DNA of 64,000 bases from positions 8,990,001 through 9,054,000 of the forward strand of contig AP026541.1 in the NCBI GenBank assembly GCA_026075535.2, given 5' to 3'. Position numbers and translations under genes: made by a program. The stretch comes from Tricholoma matsutake. Lineage: Eukaryota; Basidiomycota; Agaricomycetes; Agaricales; Tricholomataceae. This document shows positions 33,499 to 48,703 of the stretch, piece by piece. The notes beneath the pieces were generated by a model, which was given only the letters and a program-made list of their open reading frames with translations, was not told the DNA's origin and made no database searches. The stretch's first letter is position 1, and every line of letters begins with the position of its first letter.

Positions 33499-36400
33499 TC
33501 ATTCCGCGAGATCCACAGCGTGCGCGACAGAAACCTTGACCCTCTTTTGCGGCCGTCTAGTATCATCGACATCCGGCAGTGTGTGTAATCGTTTCGGAGC
33601 AATATCAGAAAGAGACAGAGAAGCAAGTAGTTGACTTTCGTCCTGCGTTTGCGTTTGCGTTTCGCCTTGAGCTTGTTTGGTGCATTTTTGAGGAGGTTGA
33701 ACATCGGAGATGGTAGAAACAAGAGGTTGGCGAAGGGTTTTAAAACGAGCTTTCTGTATGTGAACAGTCAGACCATTCAGACATACAACATGATCACAAA
33801 CTAGTTCAGGTAAGCCTAGGATATGGCCCTCGACATCGGAATTAGGGTTGAAGTAATTGGAGTATTCGACACTGGAGAGCGCCGCACGGTTGAACTTGTA
33901 TTTGGCCTTCTGGACGTTCTTACGGTTCTTCCCTTGCTTTCCCTTTGACTTGTTTCCTTTGAGGCTTCGGGAGCGTGTTTCTGGAAATCCGTGGTCGTCT
34001 ATTGTGGTCGACTGCACCGAGATGAACCCTTACGCAAAAGAAAAGAGTACAATGATGGTCGCTACGAAGAACAGAATACCTTGGCTTGGCTTACCTTCCG
34101 TTTCAAGCCTTTTGAAGAGCTGACGCGCAAGAATGTTGTCACCACCTATCCCTCCATGATGAGAGATGAAACTTTCCCCATATAATACTCCTACCTATTT
34201 TTCTCCCAAATTCAGACGGCGTCTCAGCCTTCGTGGTTTCCACAATCTTGATCGCTCTCCTGTGAAAGACAGAATGAGCGTGCACACAAGCTTCGAAGCA
34301 GCAGTGATTATTGCCTGAACAGTGCGAGCTGCCGGAATTTAGACAATATTTGCGGGTAGAGGTTAGTTTTGATCAAATCCCAAGATACATCAGCTCGAGC
34401 ACGACAGTCAAAGCAGATAAACTTCTGTGGGATGCGCTTGTCGTTAACCGAGTGATATCTGGACAAAGGAATCAGTTCTGGAATATTCCGACAACCATAT
34501 CTGTCGTATACCCCATGCACCTGCAATACGGTCAGTGTGTCAGATAACTGTTAAGTTGAGGGCAGAAACAAACCAAACGTGATACCACCGTCCGCAGCCC
34601 GCCTCACAGAAGCAACACGCATCATGGATCTGCAAGAAGAGTCAATTTTGGGCAGACACAACTTGTGATTCGTACTGATATGCTGCATTCGCATCGGAGC
34701 CCATTGTCGATCTGTTCTTCCACATTCGCTGGTTTCTGCGTCGGTTTTGGGGTAGCTACATCTGTTTCGATATTGTCCACGGTAGCATCTGGTCCGCACG
34801 ACTCGATCGAGTCGACCGATTGGAAAGCAGCAATTTGTGTCTCCACATCTTGAAACCTTGAACACTAATTCATCGGATGAACGAAGGGAATAAGCTCACC
34901 TAGCATTTCAGTGTCGTCCATTGTGGCCATATTCCCGATCTCCATATCCTGAACCATCTGTGTATCGATGTCCCCTCCCTCACTCGGAGGAGCGCTTATA
35001 GCAGAGGACACGGGAGCTTCGCTAGAGGGTAGGCCCCAAATAGCGCTGTTAAGGCTGTAGCCTGGAGAAGAGTTTACTGGAGATTTTGCATCGGATAAGT
35101 CGAAATCTTGAGTCATGCTCTCGATTTCCTGCGTCTGCTCGATCCCGGACGTTGTCACTGTTCGAGGAGCGTTCTGTGATTCGATTTAGGAAATATTTCA
35201 CGGACCGCGTTCAGCAGAGGCATACCAGCTCCTGTAATCGCGTTGGAACCGGTTCTGAAACGCCACTGAAGTGTGCCTCGGAGCCCTCTTGCATGGAGGG
35301 CATCAAAGGCTCAATTGCGCCGGTCTCGTTCCTCAAACCAATAGGTGCCATATTGTCTACCTCCGGATCATAGAACTTGATTCTTTCGTAGGTTCCGTCA
35401 GGCAGTTGGACATATTCTGGATCGTCTTCTCCTTCGCCATCTACGTCGCGTAGCTGCACTGCGCCTTCCCCTGACCAAGCCACATTTCTTTCGTCAGAGT
35501 CTCTACTCTGCTTTTCAGCTTGTTGAATACGTAGACTAGCTTCTTGGACTGGCGTCAGACTTGGCGCAAGTGGCTGACGGAACGTAGTGCCAGCAAAGGC
35601 AGCATCATCGTATTCGGTTGACGATGGAAGATAGGTTGCAATAGATGTAATGCTCACATCAACTCTGGAGGGTCCATAAACGTATTGCTTGAAGCTAATG
35701 GCTCCTTTGACTTACGAATGATGTCCAGTATTAAGTTTGCCTATGCTCCACCGGTCTGGCACTTCGTGTGTGTCATGAGTCATGAAGAACCACTTGTCTT
35801 TCTCAGCATCTCCTGCCTGAAAATGGGGCGGCTCATAATCAGCAGGCGTTTCTTCCGTGTAGAATACCTTAAAGGTGGCGAATCTGCGTTCTGGACATAA
35901 GGTTATATCAATACCATCCTGATAGTTTCGATCAAAAGGGTTACTAGGCAGCACGTCCATGTGCGACGTGGCATGTATTAATGTCTTCAGCAAGGCCTGC
36001 AAGAAATACATGATCAAGAGCTCCGCAAGCGTTCACAATTTTACAAACCTTAACACTTCTTTTCACATCTCGAAGGGTCGGAACCTTCCCCTTCATAGTT
36101 GCCTCGGTAACAGGATCAGCAACGAAGCGCTTAGTGCCCCTCGAATGCGTTTTCTGCAGGGGATTTCCGAAACTCATGATAGGTACCACTGCACTAGTTC
36201 CAGGTATGGTATGGTACTGTTGGAAAGATAGTGGGCATCAGTGACAGCATGATTTATGCAAGGAATCATGATTACATGAAAATTAAACGTGTATGCTTCG
36301 ACGATGCTTCGACGAACAAAATCCAGTTAACTCGACCGGAAGAGCTCATATATGCGCGCTCACTTGTTTGGATCATTAGGGTCCTTGAAGCGTTATAAGG

Positions 36401-37036
36401 TTTAATGAAGGTAGCTTGTGACCTGGGGGTTCTTACTCACAAGATAGATGGCGAAAATGAAACTGCGGAGGTATTGTCTTTCTAACGCGTCGAAAATGCC
36501 ATATTCCTGGAAAACGAGGCTCATGTGAGTATATAGCGGTTCTGACCTGAATGCGATGCTGAATTTACAAGATAATTCAGCAGTTTATCGGCTTCGTCGG
36601 AGTAACCACGAGTCATGGTCTGGAATGTTTGTTGATTTATATAAACGAACAAGGAATAAGGTAGATCAAAGCTTTCACCTTGATCTTTGAACTATTCACG
36701 TTCCTGCCTTGGCTGTTATCTATGGAGATGCTTGCATCCAGGTCTGTCAATTGGGGAAGCGCAGAATCCACGACAGTTGTAAAGTGGCCTTATAAAGGGT
36801 TAGATAGATAAATAACACGCTTTCTTGGAGCTCTGACATACTCTCTGCAAAGTTTTCGTCGGGTAGTAAGTTCCTGCCGACTGATTGTTAGGAGCGGTCA
36901 TCAGAATGCCACCTGTTGCCGTGCACCTTAAGAATGTTATACATCCCAGTCCAGCTTTTAGCAAGGTCTGGACAGCAGCAAGACTTTGTGTAGCGCTGAT
37001 GGCCTGAACTTCTGTCCGGGTAGCCTGTGCCTGCAT
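33499..37036 (-). CDS. HOP1: Meiotic chromosome-axis protein HOP1 (HORMA + PHD)
   Basis: Builds the meiotic chromosome axis and promotes inter-homologue recombination. The Met at 37036 opens exon 1 (SATQSLAAVQTLLKAGLGCITFLR), the start of the HORMA domain. HORMA continues through exons down to about 35710: IPGTSAVVPIMSFGNP, then ADYEPPHFQ and DRWSIGKLNTGHH. A long acidic/Ser-rich region follows (35657-34700). A PHD-type zinc finger is assembled from three exons at about 34640-34420: CxC, CCFCEAGCGRWYHVWC, then FICFDC. The C-terminus is basic (KGNKSKGKQGKNRKN) and ends at 33499. About eleven short introns. HORMA plus PHD is the Hop1/ASY1 arrangement of many fungi. Expression is expected in basidia. 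Confidence 0.85.
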
Positions 37037-37674
37037 TGTAAAAATGTTGAAATGAACGAGGTCCGAGTCACGCGTAACAACTTGAACGCGCCGTTAATGA
37101 TTTTTATTCTTTTTAGGCCCTGCACCAAGATCAAATTGAGGGGCTTCTCATTTTGACCTTGGTGTCCGACCAGGCAAGGCTTTACATGAATAAGTTAACC
37201 TTGACTAATTGACACTCTTCACTTTGTAATTAACTGAATCCTAAGTACTAAGTGGCTAAGTACTACCCAGTAATCCTGAACGCTCACATATTACCTGTAC
37301 CTGGGAGCCTGAGAATTGGCTTCAGACTATTAACTCTTAATTTAAAGGAAGAGAACGAAAAAGCCAACTCTTCGAAGGGGAATGAATAGTGTCCATTCGA
37401 CGACTTGGAGTCGTCGAGCAATTTAGACGAACCGAACTATCAACCTCTTCATTTGCGGCAACGCCTCTCTCTCTGCGATGTATAGGAAACGATGATCTGA
37501 TCGGCCCGATCGAAAGTGCGGAACCGATGGCCCAGGGCCATTAAGATATAGAATCTCTCAATAAGTCGAGGCGTCGGTCCGACGGCGCATGTCGGTTGAC
37601 ATTCAGTTATGAGCGATGGTAGTTGTCGGATGATGGGCGGAGAAGTCGCTCAGCCTCACGGAACCCACCGCGGT
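37037..37674. other. Intergenic region upstream of HOP1
   Basis: Non-coding, between the HOP1 start and the 3' end of TRS23. No conserved motif is recognised with confidence. Confidence 0.5.
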
Positions 37675-38250
37675 TCATGAGGAATGGCCGGTACCTATTA
37701 AAGAGGTTATACGTGTGTCGAAACCTTCGGTACGAATAGGCATCTCTGGTGTGTGGAAAGGGTTCTTCATCACTGCATCTGCATAGATCTCGTACACTTT
37801 CTGCAACGTCGAGTCTGCCGAGGTTTCTGCCAACGAGGTGAGCAGGACAAATTTTGTGCCTTAACAAGATGGAAGATTATAGGTGACTGTAGACTATACA
37901 AAGTGTACAGTACGCACCAGTAGCGGTCAATAAAATCGACATCTTGAAGGTTTCGCCTTCGATCACTTGTGCGCCAGAACTGGGCCCAGATGGGGACAAA
38001 CGACTAGTTATGGCATGAATTCCATGCAAAGTACCCGCTAGGACCAGATACTCGTTCGAAGTGAGCTGTGCAAGACCTTCTACAAGCCAAGAGTCAAACA
38101 GTAGCACAAGATTTCTCAAAAAAATTAGAAGATACCCGCAAAATTGCGCTGGTAGACCAATCCTCCTGCTTTATTTATCACCTTGAATTGTTGTTAGACG
38201 ACGTCGTATGGAACCGGTTGAGAGACCTACCCACAGACCGAAGATAGCCA
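37675..38250 (-). CDS. TRS23: TRAPP complex subunit TRS23 / TRAPPC4
   Basis: Core subunit of the TRAPP tethering complex, the exchange factor for the Rab Ypt1 at the Golgi. Exon 1 encodes MAIFGLWV. Exon 2 continues [13 protein letters not shown]. The next exon is [23 protein letters not shown] with [22 protein letters not shown]. The last exon is [20 protein letters not shown] then [21 protein letters not shown]. The sybindin-like longin fold is complete, but the PDZ-like insert known in animal TRAPPC4 is absent. Total about 140 residues. It is head to head with the glutaminyl cyclase gene, 122 bp between start codons. Confidence 0.88.
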
Positions 38251-38372
38251 TTTGCTGACTTGCCAGTTGAGTGATAACAGTAGATCACGATCGTGTGAGA
38301 TTTGCGGCGCCAAGGGTTAAGCTTAATTCCCGACCCATCAATTCGGATGTTGGCTCGTTGCTCAGGTTATCC

Positions 38373-39811
<1,439 letters not shown>

Positions 39812-40044
39812 TAGGGGTAATGCATAAGGTTGCGTTCGACGGACTTGTTATGACTAAAAATACATCGTTGAAGCAGCCACATATTTTCACGACAGGCCAG
39901 GAGTAAACTATAGACGAGATAGAGAGAAGGGATCCCGGAAGTCGATCAAGTATATAACAGGTTTTTGTATTGCTTGATCAGGGCAGATGCATCGGATGCC
40001 ACCTAACTCGACATTCCTGAATAGGAAAGCTAACCTTGATACAA

Positions 40045-40746
40045 CTATATGCGCACCTTTTCATTCTCTTTGATTTCCTCAAAGTGAAGGCGGGCATTTT
40101 TGGAGAATTTCTTCAGTGCAGCCTGTCGTCGCGCTGGGTTATTTTGGACTGGAACAAGTAAGACGCAGTGTATGGATGTCTGGGCAAGATTGTAACTGAC
40201 GCATCTCGCTCGCAGCATTGACTTGGTCGGAGCGACGAGCTGCCAGGTCATCCAGAAGCACGGGATACGCTGAGAACAACGAGTTGATAGATGTCTGCGA
40301 AGTCGACGGTCAACATTTTTATAGAGATATCAATGCAAAAAAGGTCGGACTTGTTGAAAGGCGCATAATCGTTCCATGTCCTTGAAGGGTTTCTCGTAGG
40401 ATATTTCTTGAGCCTTGAGTGCCCGAAATTTTTCTCGGGCATCCTCACTGTAACGGCTTTTGATGAGTCGAACGGAAGCAGGGATACCCTTACATGTAAG
40501 TAGTTCCGGCGAGTAATATTTCTCTACTCTTCTTGCGTGCAGCTGTATATATAGTAATTTTCCGCCTCTGAAACGCTGATGAGCCCGCCGATGACTTCTG
40601 AGCCTGCCGCTCTGACATACAGCCTTAGCTCTATGCCGCGATCAAAACATGAAAAGGGACAAACTTCGATGTTCTGTAGCAGGCTCCGTGTTTAACTCTG
40701 CTTCTCCATCACCATCGGTTTCAAGTTCCTCAAACAAATCGTTCAT
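40045..40746 (-). CDS. Hypothetical protein, multi-exon
   Basis: Not recognised. Candidate exons on the minus strand are: 40746-40660 (MNDLFEELETDGDGEAELN, acidic start), about 40480-40345 (GIPASVRLIKSRYSEDAREK, then FRALKAQEISYEKPFKDMER), about 40290-40205 (YPVLLDDLAARRSDQVNAAS), and 40140-40045 (NNPARRQAALKKFSKNARLH ending EEIKENEKVRI). The parts are charged and helical. Splice joins between them are plausible but not unique. The gene lies between glutaminyl cyclase and STT4, and its start is about 300 bp from the STT4 start. No membrane segment or signal peptide is seen. An upstream start within 40747-41001 is possible. Confidence 0.4.
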
Positions 40747-41045
40747 ATCTGCCTGGTTTTTTGATCTGCCATTTCCACGCGTCGGTCTCGAAGGTAGACG
40801 TGTGTCAGCAGCCTTCTCTAGTGTATACGCTCCCACAAATTCGTAATAAAGATATAGAGGAACACGTACTTGGCATATTTCAGCGATGATACAATTAATT
40901 TCCAAGTTTGTGTCACTTAATGCGTGACGCGTCATTCGCGCGTGATCGCGTGACATGCACATGAACGTGCTGTTTGCCAACACCAGCAATTTCAAACACA
41001 CAACTTACAAGTAGAACCTCAACAACAAGCTGCCAATACACTAGA

Positions 41046-44000
41046 ATGGATTGGTGAGATGAAACTATTTCTGACGCTTCAGAACTTACACATCTCGCAG
41101 TCTCGAGCTCAACATACATCAACGAATTCTATCTGATATCGCCTCAAATGTCGGTGAAGCTACAGAGGATGTCCTACATGCCCAGAATCTTGTCATGCCC
41201 ACGAGAGCGCCAGGTACGAGAGTGGTGGGAGAGGAGGACTATGAAGAGCAGAGGGTGTTTATGGTACGTTGACGGATCCAGCGAGCATCCTTCGCCTAAC
41301 CTTTTAATTGTCTACGAAGTCTGCATCGAGAGTCCATTGCAACATTGCATTTGGGGAACTTGTCGTCAATTTTCCAGAATCCCAAATTAAGGATACTATC
41401 GATACTCTGATGCTGGCATTGATGGACATCCTTAAAGATGTTCCCCTTATTGACTTTGACGAATGTCTTTCGTGGCAAGGTATGTGTGTCTCCGACATGC
41501 CTTTCACTTGGAAGGAATTCATATATTATTTAGATTGGGCTCTTCCTGATCAACTCGTCTTTTCAACTGTCTCCGCACTACTTCGTCTGTCGAGCTCTTA
41601 TTTGCAGTACGCGGAGTGGGCCACTTCCTCAATCTGTGACTTCATAGCACAGACTGTCAAGAAAATAGAAACTGGTAGTGGTACGTGGCATGAATGCTTC
41701 ACCATACTGTAGCGATAACTTTCTCTAGCGCTGGATGTCCTGACACAATTAACGCCGGCAATCCATGGACTATACCGTGCCATCAGCTCGACTTCGTTTC
41801 CTTGGACCTATGTGCAGTGGCATCTACTCACTTCTCGCATCAAATCATTATGTTCCCCTAGTATGATTGATCGTCTCAACAGTCTCCTGGTAGATATTCT
41901 GCGCAATGAAGATGCCGATGAACACACCCTGCCGTTCATTCAGACTTTTCTTTCCCGCTATGTCTCTCAAGGAAGACCCCTCAGTGGATATTTCATTGTC
42001 TGCTGTGTCATAGAAACGGAGTGGACTGTCCTCGCCCAAGTTCTAGGGTCTACGCCTCCTACAAACTCAAGCATTGTCACTGAAGCCGCCGCCGCCAATA
42101 AAGCATGGTTATCGCTTGTGCGTTACCCTGCTCATGGGTTGGACATCGGCGACAAGAAGATTGAAAATTCTCTGAGATGCACCATCAAGTATGCTATGCA
42201 ATGTTTTACGGATCTTCTTGTGCAAATCGAAGAAATGGATGTGGAACCATCATTGGACACGTATGCCTGGGAGACGGTGTCCGAGAGCTTGGTGAGTAAA
42301 GTTCCTTACAATTTCGACATGACAAGCTTTTGAGAAATGGTAACACAGAAACTAGCCTCTGTCTGCTCCGTTGCTCTTCATGAATTAGACGAGAAGCTGT
42401 TTTCTCGGTTGTTGCTGCTCTTGAGCGATGAATCCCCGATATCTGACCATCTCGTTCAAGAAGCGGCCTTGAAAGCTACCACCGTGCTAGTGCAAAAGTA
42501 TGGATTATGACCTATTACAAATACACCGACTTAAAACAATACCAGTTTCCCAGATATTGCGTCGAAGATGACCAGTCATCTCCGTCGTTTTATTACTTCA
42601 CCGTTGCCCATTTTTGAGTTTCAATTTGCTTCCGAAAGCCGAGCTCCTCCGCCTCTTGCCGCTGCTGCAAAATGTCTGGCTCTTTGTATCCGTGTATGTC
42701 CCTAGTTTTCTTTCTGTTGGTCCGAACTCAAGTCTAGCAGCTTGCACCGGGCGACGACCTCATTATGTCAAATATGTACTCCTTGCTGAATTACATCGCT
42801 GCAACGAACAAGGAGATCTATGAGAGCTCCACCGGTCCGCCAATAAACGGCGATTCAAGACACAGTCTGACTGAGCACACTACCATCGAAAGTGGCTTGC
42901 GCTCCCTCTCTGATGACGAGAGGAGATTTGTGGGAATAAGCACAATATCTGTGGTCACTAGACTCGCGCTAGAATTCCGCATGGAAGAAGTCATAGTGTT
43001 CCCTCCTTGATGCATAACAACTACTGATATTGTTTAAACCAGGTCACGCGTCTGACAATCTCCATGCTGCTTCAGAGACTTCGTGCTGCAGAGCCTACTA
43101 TGGAGGCTGCGATCTCTTATAACCTCGTGGATTTGGCTATCGCCGCGCCAGAAAGCGCGTTTGTGGACATCATAAGGGTTTTCTCATCCATTAACCGGTC
43201 TGCGAATCCAGACGATCCCAGATTCTCAAACAATATGGTAGGCTACATAATAATACCGTCATGAACTCGTTTGGAGGAACATTATAGGTACTAGCTGCCC
43301 AAACAAGATTAGCCCAGGAGCTGCATCGACGACCAGAGCTCTATGAGATATATCTTGTTGAGCTATTGACGCTTTTTGCAGACAAGGGAGTTGGTATACA
43401 AAATTTGAAAATAACGAATCACCATCTCAAGGTAAATGATTCTTTTTTCTCTCCCATGGCAGCAACTGAGAAACATTGTAGACTGATGACATGGTGGAGC
43501 AACTGGCGTCTCTTTTGCTTCCCATCGATGCCTTACTCGCTCACCAGGACTTTAATCCTCATATCGATACTTCACCTGATGTTGTATCTCTGTTCCGGAA
43601 TATGTGGTTTTTGTGTCTTCTCTTCCATTTCACCTCCGTTGGCGACAAAGAGGAGACAGCACTGGACTGGTTGAAACCAGCGTTGGCACGCATTGCTATC
43701 AAATCGCCTTCAGTGGTCTTAGAGGAATCTCATGACTCGATTGCAAGCGACGTTGAGTACAATTCAGTTATCCGTCAGGAATACGCTCATACTGTGGGTA
43801 ATGTTCTCTATGAATTCTACATACTTGTGAAAACGACATCTACAGGTGATTTCTAAACATCGGACGGCTCTTTCGAAGCATATATCCATGCGTGTCGGGG
43901 ATATCCGTTATTTATCCTCTGGACAAATTGTCTTCATCTTGACGATGCATGATATGGAAAGCATGCGGTCGGCGGTCGGATTGACCTCACCACTTGTCTC

Positions 44001-47000
44001 ATATTTTACCAACGATAGCATCAATAAACATCCCGGGCTTTCCACCTGCATGGAATCAGTTGCAGAAAAAGTGCGTACGAATCGCTCGGCAACCTTGGTA
44101 TTGGTTTGATCAACGATGCAGGTCATTCGTGGCTGCATTACCGATTTGAATACAAAAGCTGCACAGCAAGCCTTGCCAGACTGCCTTTCGTCAGAACTTC
44201 GCACACTTCTAGTCCTTAGCACCCACCGGATCGAGAAGGCTAGAAATATAGCTTCCAAATTTTTGAATCGTTTGATAAAATCTTTCCCGTCGCTTATGTG
44301 CGATCCCCCCCTCGTCTTTACAATTTTGGACGTGCTAACGTTGCTTCGACGCTCTTGCGAAAATGAATTCACCGACGAGGTACGCGTAAATTTAGAAAAC
44401 GTGTAACCAGAATTCAACTACCTATTTTCAGTGTAACCCGATCTACGAATTTCACTCGGAAAGATCTGGAGTCACGCTGCAGCTTACCGATGACTACAAG
44501 ACCCGTAACGATATCATGAGCCAGCTGTATCGTAATGCCAATAGCTGGTTCGAGCTTGCTCTGAGTCGCGCCCCGATAGAGTTACAATCAACCTTGCAGG
44601 TTCGTCACCAGCATTCTCATATCTGATTCTGGCCCAACAATAAATCAGAAATATCTTGCTGCAAATCAACCATCGTCGGGGAGCGACTCTTTAGACTTGG
44701 GCCCTTCAATTGCAGAGCATTTTGGTAAAGCTATCGGTCCCATACAGCGTTCTTTGAGTGAGTCCACCTCTCTATATACTGGAGGTTGCTCACACGATGA
44801 TGACAGCATCGCTTGCTACAATGTCGCAGAAGAAAACGAACGGAGCTAAGAAGTTAGTAAGTCAGATTGCTATAAAGGCTTATTTTTCCGGCGAAGCTGC
44901 GGGCGTTCGTTTAGCAAATCATGAAGGTGAACCTCGAGTATCCTGGCAAAGAGGATCCAACATATTAATAACGAAGTGGCAGGTGGCCCTGATAAATTGG
45001 AGAAATCACCTCCACGATCAGCACCCTCTGCCGAGATACATGAACTGAAAATGAAAATGGCCCGCACGACCGACGAAATCCGATCCAAAAGTAGTACTCT
45101 CACCGTCCAAGACTTGAGGAGACTTCTTTTCCGGTGTGCGGCGACCCTCATATCCCTTGGAAAGGTAGGAAGATTGTTCATAGGAGAACTTCCGAACACA
45201 CTAAATATGTATGTCAGTGTGAATATGAACTTCTCCACCACATTGTTGCTCTTCCATTCGAGGTTGCCACTCCATCAGCTATAGCCACAGGTATCGAGGT
45301 CTGGACTTGGGTCATCGCAGAAAAGTCAGAGGTAGAAGTCGCATTGATGAGCGAGGTCCTTTCTGCATGGTCAGATAATATCAGACATGAGAAAGGTATC
45401 TTTTCAACTGCTCTGAAGTATGTTTTTAATCTCTTCCGTGTGGATAACAATTCTGATACCCCGTAGCTATGATGATCCTTTCTATCATCCCATTGATTAC
45501 AGCCCTACGGATAAGGATGTTATTGACCGAGGAATGACCACCGCCCGTCGACTTGTCACACCACACGCACTAGTTCTACAGATGCTCTTAAGTCGTCTGC
45601 AGGCTGCCAGATACCGCAGACCAGGAGTGATGTTTCTCGTTCAGCATTTGGTGCTGCGCTCTGCGCGAGCTCATCGATTACTCAGGTAAAATGCCATCGC
45701 ATTTTATTGAATGCTTCTAACTCCTGTTTATAGCACGCATGCCTTGGCTCGTGAGGCGCGCTTTTCACTGCTTCTGTTCGGTTTTGAGACGCTCAAGAGC
45801 TCCCATCTCGATTCGTATTCAGAAAGTCTATTACGAGAAAGCTTGTACCGAGTGGCTTTCTCATGGTTTTCCGTGCGTCCACAGTAAGCATGCTCGCATT
45901 GTAATCGCTTTGATATCTACTTACTTATATGACAGATGGTCGTATGGTGCCAATCGTGTGCAAGTAGATGCGGATGTCAAAGTGTTGTCCGAATTTCTAT
46001 CTTATTTACAGACAGACACCGTTCGAGTTTCGCCTGCCATATCGAGCTTATCGCCTGCCCAATCACAATCTCGAGGGTCACGTGTGTACTGACAGTCCGG
46101 CCCATTCCCACTCTGACAGTTCAGCAGATTATGCAACCAGACTTCGCATTATAAGTCTTCCGCTCCGACTCCTTACAGAAAATGAGATATTTAGACTGAT
46201 GGTTTGGGCTAATCCTACAAACGACCCGAAAAGAGGAAGCGATCACACGGGCACCACTGCAGTGACGTTGTTTGAGGCTCGTTGAATCAAGTTTGCTCGG
46301 CTCGCGTATCTCTACTTAACGATGTACAGAATTCCTGGACTCAGATTATCCGTACAGTGTGGCAAATCAATCCAGCAATCGCAGTTCATCTTCCGGAAAG
46401 GTTCAAGAGTCCTGTCGTCCGCAATGAGGTGTTAAGATTGGTTCGGTCAAATACGCTTGAAGCCCTGGACTTGCCGGAAGCCTTACCTTTCTTATTGGGT
46501 GACCGGCTAGACCCCAAGTTCCACCGAGACTTTAGGGTAACTACTGAAACATGAATGAACTGTGTACCACTGACGTCTAGGGATCTAGTATCTTATTCTA
46601 TGGGCGCCTGTTCCACCCATCATAGCCAACACACTTTTCGAACGGCGCTATAACAATGAACCATTGATCCTGCAATATGCCCATCGAGTGATGGAGCAGC
46701 AATCGGTCGACTTGACTTTCTTCTTCGTTCCTCAGGTTGTCCAAGCCCTCCGCTATGATGAACTTGGTATGTTCAGTATCCCTTCCTGTGCTCTTTAAAC
46801 TGATAAATATGCAGGTTATATCGCTCATTTCATATCCGAGACCGCAAAATTATCACAACTTTTCTGTCATCAAATCATCTGGAACATGAAGGCAAATTGT
46901 TTTAAGGATGACCTGGCTGAGGTGGTGAGCCTGACCAATAGATCCATTTCTTTCAGTCTACACTATTCCGATATCTTTTAGGAGGACCCAATCAAGCCTG

Positions 47001-48590
47001 TTCTAGATCTCATGACTGAATCGGTCATCAAGTCACTTTCAGGTGATGCAAGGGCATTTTACGATCGGGAGTTCTCGTTTTTCCATGAAGTCACCTCAAT
47101 TTCGGGGAAACTAAAACCATTTATAAAAAAGACGAAGCCTGAAAAGAAGGTTGGTCCTGTTGTAGTATATTTCTTCAGGAAATTTGAACATCACGTATGC
47201 CTCTGGCAGGCAAAAATTGATGAAGAAATGGCCAAGATCACAGTCGAAGTCGGAGTTTATTTACCAAGCAATCCGGATGGAAAAGTCGTCGATATTGACA
47301 AGAAGTCGGGCAGACCCCTTCAAAGTCATGCAAAGGTACTATAAATCCAGTCAATCTTCTCTGATATCGCTAACCTATCAATAGGCACCATTCATGGCCA
47401 CCTTCAAAGTCAGGAAGGAGCGTATCGTGATAAATACTAACCCCGACTCCGTCTTGGATGGGGATGGAGGTGGCACCGAGAATCGTACGGAACATGACGT
47501 CTGGCAGCAAGCGATCTTCAAAGTTGGTGATGACTGCCGTCAAGATGTACTTGCGTTGCAGGTCATTGCTATGTTCAAAAACATCTTCACAAGTGTTGGA
47601 CTCATGCTATATCTTTTCCCGTATCGTGTAACCGCTACTGCACCTGGGGTCAGTCTTTCCGTTCGTCATATTCACTCCAATTAACCCCTTATCTAGTGTG
47701 GAGTTATTGATGTAGTGCCAAATGCTACATCTCGAGACGAAATGGGTCGTGCCAAAGTCAATGACCTACTAGACTTCTTCGTAGCAAAGTATGGAGGCCA
47801 AGACACGGTCGCCTTCCAGCAAGCTCGACTAAACTTCATCCAGTCAATGGCTGCGTACTCCGTTGCCTGCTATATTTTACAAATTAAAGACAGGCACAAT
47901 GGAAACATCATGATTGATGGAGAAGGACATATCGTGCACGTCGGTTAGTGTCAACACGCTGTTATCTTTCACGCTGTGACTAACATCGCGACAGACTTTG
48001 GGTTTCTTTTCGATATAGATATGTAATTTCTTCTTTGTCCACAACCCACTGACTTATTTTTTGCCGTTTTTACGACCAGGGGTGGGTATGCAATTTGACA
48101 TTCAATGTTCTTTCACTGACTGGTTTCTGATAGGGTGTGAAGTTCGAACCGTCTTCCTTCAAACTCAATCACGAGATGGTCGTTTTGATGGGAGGGCGTT
48201 ATTCACAAGGTTACCAGCTATTCCAACATCTTACTGTCAAGGGCTTCCTCGCCATCCGACCGTATGCGGAACAGTTGATAAACACTGTGCAACTGATGCT
48301 TGATACTGGCTTGCCTTCCTTCAAGGGAGAGGGGACTATTAGGAGGCTTCGAGATCGGTTCGCTTTGGGCTTGAACGAGCGACAAGCGGCTGATCATATG
48401 ATGGGTGTCGTGCGAAACGCTCACGAGAACGTCAGGAGTACGGCATATGATGAATTTCAAAGAGTAAGTGATTCTTTCGTCTTCTGGCCTTGCCTCATTA
48501 TACTCGCAAACAGTTACAAAATGGTTTGTGGAAGTATGATGTTCATACCGTTTATAGGCTGAACTGTTTTCAGGTATACCATACAAGTAG
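41046..48590 (+). CDS. STT4: Phosphatidylinositol 4-kinase STT4 (PI4K alpha)
   Basis: Makes PI4P at the plasma membrane. Exon 1 is only 8 nt (ATGGATTG, 41046-41053). Spliced to 41101 it gives MDCLELNIHQRILSDIASN. The long alpha-helical solenoid runs from 41101 to about 46000. The PIK helical domain lies at about 46150-46760 (ALDLPEALPFLLGDRLDPKF; VDLTFFFVPQVVQALRYDEL). The kinase core is at 47390-48590: FKVGDDCRQDVLALQVI, GVIDVVPNATSRDEMGR, catalytic loop YILQIKDRHNGNIMIDG and HVDFGFLFD. The end is AYDEFQRLQNGIPYK with stop at 48588-48590. Roughly 25 short introns. At about 1900 residues it has normal STT4 length. Scaffold partners would be Efr3 and Ypp1, not in this window. Confidence 0.93.
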
Positions 48591-48703
48591 ATAGCGACTG
48601 GCTGAAGAAGCTGAAGGGACTAGTTTACTGAATAGAATGATGATTTTGCAGCAACAAGCCTCTGATACATATTGTACTTACAATCCACACCACTCGAGTG
48701 TAG

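Noticed and set aside
33477..33722. 81-codon minus-strand frame at the HOP1 3' end
   Set aside because: Alternative frame of the last HOP1 exon, whose real stop is at 33499.
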